Below are positions 4,534-5,869 of a DNA stretch of 5,869 nt, one piece after another. The position numbers and the translations under genes were made by a program. The DNA comes from Oscillospiraceae bacterium (lineage in GTDB: Bacteria; Bacillota; Clostridia; Oscillospirales; Acutalibacteraceae): positions 1 through 5,869 of the forward strand of contig JAHZCM010000124.1 of the NCBI GenBank assembly GCA_019422905.1, given 5' to 3'. Position 1 is the stretch's first letter. Every line of letters begins with the position of its first letter. The notes below the pieces were generated by a model, which saw only the letters and a program-made list of their open reading frames with translations, was not told the origin of the DNA and made no database searches.

Positions 4534-5838
4534 TTAGTTGTTTTCCTTTTCCACGGCATCGGGATCGAGCGTCAGGGTGGGTATACCGCTCACCGCCTGC
4601 GTCTGCTCCACCTTGTTTCCCGCCGCCTTCGCCTGCGGCTTCGGGATGACGACGTCTTCGTTGTCGGAAAGCCCCTCCTGCTTGAGAATCGATTCCATGA
4701 CGCTGATATCCGCGGCGATATCCATCGCATCCTCGCCAAAAAGGCTGTCAAGCTGCTTTTCAAACGCGCCCGCAATCGTTTCCATCATGCCTTCGATTTC
4801 AAACATGGTTTTCTGAATATTCTCGCCCTTGACGCGCTGACGGCTCAGCTTGTCATAGCTTTTCAGCAGCTTCAGCGTGGTGGGAAGATAATAGTTCATA
4901 AAGCGGCGGATCTGCGCCGCCTTTTCGGGATGCTCGGCAATGTACGAAAAAATGTCGGCGGAGGCGAGCTCCATGCGGCTGATCCGCGCGCTCATCACCT
5001 CGTCCGGAATGCGGTTGTTCACCTCCCGCAGCTGCTTTAAATACTCGTGCCCTTCGTCGATAATCTTATCCACCTCCGGGTTGCCCGTCGTGGATTTTTT
5101 CACCGGCTCCGGTTCCGGCTTCTTTTCCGGCTCCGGCTTTTTCTCCTCTTCGGCCGGAACGTAATACTTCTTGCCCTTGAAAATCAATTTGCCGAGGAAA
5201 AACGCACCGATCCCCACAACGGCCAGCGGGGCCAGATGGATCCAGTCGTACATCGGCATCGTCAGCGCATACAGCGCGCACAAAATGCCGACAAACCAGA
5301 ACTTGGCATTTGAGGGCTTGCGCTTTTCAACCATGCCCGGCCGCACCGGAGGCGGAACCGGCTGCACGGGCCGCTGATAGGGTGCGCGCGGCTGCGCAGG
5401 GCGCTGCGGCGGCACTTTTTGGCGCTGCGGCGGCACATAGGTGTATCCGTTCCGCGGCGCCTGCTGGGGCGGCATGGGATTCGGCTGCCCGTTCGGCGCG
5501 CCGTTTTGCTGCGTATACGTATAGTTGTAATTGTAATTCCGATTCTGTCCGCCGTTGTACGGATACTGTGCCGGCGGCCGGTACGTCCTGCCCTGCGCGG
5601 TGCGGTTAAAATTGCGGTTAAACGTATTCACCGCCCGGTCGATCTCCTTTGCGGCCTCGTCAATGCCGCGGGCAAATTTATCGCTGGCCACGCCGGCCTG
5701 ATTCAATCCCTGCACAACCTTATCGCCGACCTGATGGATCACCCTGTATGTCTGTGACTCCGACTTCGTATACGTATATTCCGTCGTCGTTTTATTTCCG
5801 CCGTTGGGATTCTGATTTGGATTTTCCGTTTCAAGCAC
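4534..5838 (-). CDS. xpaC: XpaC-family membrane protein (5-bromo-4-chloroindolyl phosphate hydrolysis family)
   Basis: This is a 434-residue protein of the XpaC family, whose members usually sit next to telA, as B. subtilis xpaC does beside yaaN. The name comes from a phosphate-indolyl hydrolysis phenotype; I see no catalytic motif and the true role is unknown. Domains in order: a Thr/Asn-rich start; a possibly amphipathic segment (about 31-80, VIHQVGDKVVQGLNQAGVASD...); a disordered Tyr/Asn then Pro/Gln/Arg region (85-168); two close transmembrane helices (about 178-194 and 201-220); a charged Glu/Lys/Pro linker (229-248); the conserved helical XpaC region (about 253-390); and a tail ending GIPTLTLD at 418-425. 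The usual B. subtilis form is about half this length, so the N-terminal half is an expansion. The GTG start has GGAG 7 nt upstream, but the frame stays open to the window edge, so an earlier start is possible. telA begins 27 nt after its stop. Confidence 0.85.
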   Translation of the reverse strand: MLETENPNQNPNGGNKTTTEYTYTKSESQTYRVIHQVGDKVVQGLNQAGVASDKFARGIDEAAKEIDRAVNTFNRNFNRTAQGRTYRPPAQYPYNGGQNRNYNYNYTYTQQNGAPNGQPNPMPPQQAPRNGYTYVPPQRQKVPPQRPAQPRAPYQRPVQPVPPPVRPGMVEKRKPSNAKFWFVGILCALYALTMPMYDWIHLAPLAVVGIGAFFLGKLIFKGKKYYVPAEEEKKPEPEKKPEPEPVKKSTTGNPEVDKIIDEGHEYLKQLREVNNRIPDEVMSARISRMELASADIFSYIAEHPEKAAQIRRFMNYYLPTTLKLLKSYDKLSRQRVKGENIQKTMFEIEGMMETIAGAFEKQLDSLFGEDAMDIAADISVMESILKQEGLSDNEDVVIPKPQAKAAGNKVEQTQAVSGIPTLTLDPDAVEKENN

Positions 5839-5845
5839 CGCCCTT

Positions 5846-5849
5846 CTCC
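5846..5849 (-). promoter_or_regulatory. Ribosome binding site supporting the GTG start of xpaC
   Basis: GGAG on the minus strand lies 7 nt before the GTG at 5838. No ATG occurs in frame until residue 122, and no ATG, GTG or TTG codon lies in frame between 5839 and the window edge, so this GTG is the best start visible. A start beyond the window cannot be excluded. Confidence 0.55.
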
Positions 5850-5869
5850 GTGTTTCGTTCTGCTCTCTT

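Noticed and set aside
3106..5040. A 644-codon open frame on the plus strand, antisense to telA and the end of xpaC
   Set aside because: Its translation is rich in Leu, Arg and His with no domain logic, and it is exactly opposite well-conserved TelA and XpaC sequence. GC-rich codon use on the minus strand keeps this frame free of stops. There is no convincing ribosome binding site and it cuts across two gene boundaries.

Overview
Every convincing gene in this window lies on the minus strand, so the layout is given from high to low coordinates. The DNA is GC-rich with strong AGGAGG-type Shine-Dalgarno sites. The gene families (XpaC, TelA, LemA, TPM, a phosphoglycolate-phosphatase-like HAD enzyme and a MATE exporter) suggest a GC-rich member of Bacillota, class Clostridia (an Oscillospiraceae/Ruminococcaceae-like gut anaerobe). 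This placement is inferred from gene style only.

Layout: (1) 5838-4534, an XpaC-family membrane protein with a long disordered Pro/Gln/Tyr-rich N-terminal part. (2) 4506-3355, a TelA-family protein that starts 27 nt downstream of xpaC and is clearly in the same operon. (3) 3354-3180, a 175-nt gap with a possible promoter and no convincing terminator. (4) 3179-2628, a short LemA-family membrane protein. (5) 2601-1579, a secreted or membrane-anchored TPM-domain protein with an unusual Arg-Gly-Gly-rich tail. (6) 1582-869, a HAD hydrolase whose ATG overlaps the TPM stop codon. (7) 868-705, a regulatory region with a consensus promoter and a leader carrying an intrinsic terminator and a possible antiterminator. 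(8) 704-33, the N-terminal half of a MATE exporter that breaks off at about position 53 in AT-rich DNA with a hairpin, probably the end of an insertion element.

The xpaC-telA pair is an old association, seen in Bacillus subtilis as xpaC-yaaN, and lemA next to a TPM gene is also common. Together they look like an envelope-associated cassette of undefined biochemical role. XpaC and TelA share two short peptide motifs in their disordered regions, which hints at a common binding partner.

The best candidate for a regulatory system is the MATE leader. A TTGACA-16-TATAAT promoter drives a leader of about 134 nt. In it a 5' segment can pair with the 3' arm and U-tract of a strong terminator. This is the architecture of a transcriptional riboswitch. 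MATE genes in Clostridia are known targets of guanidine-IV (mepA motif) riboswitches, but I could not confirm that class here.
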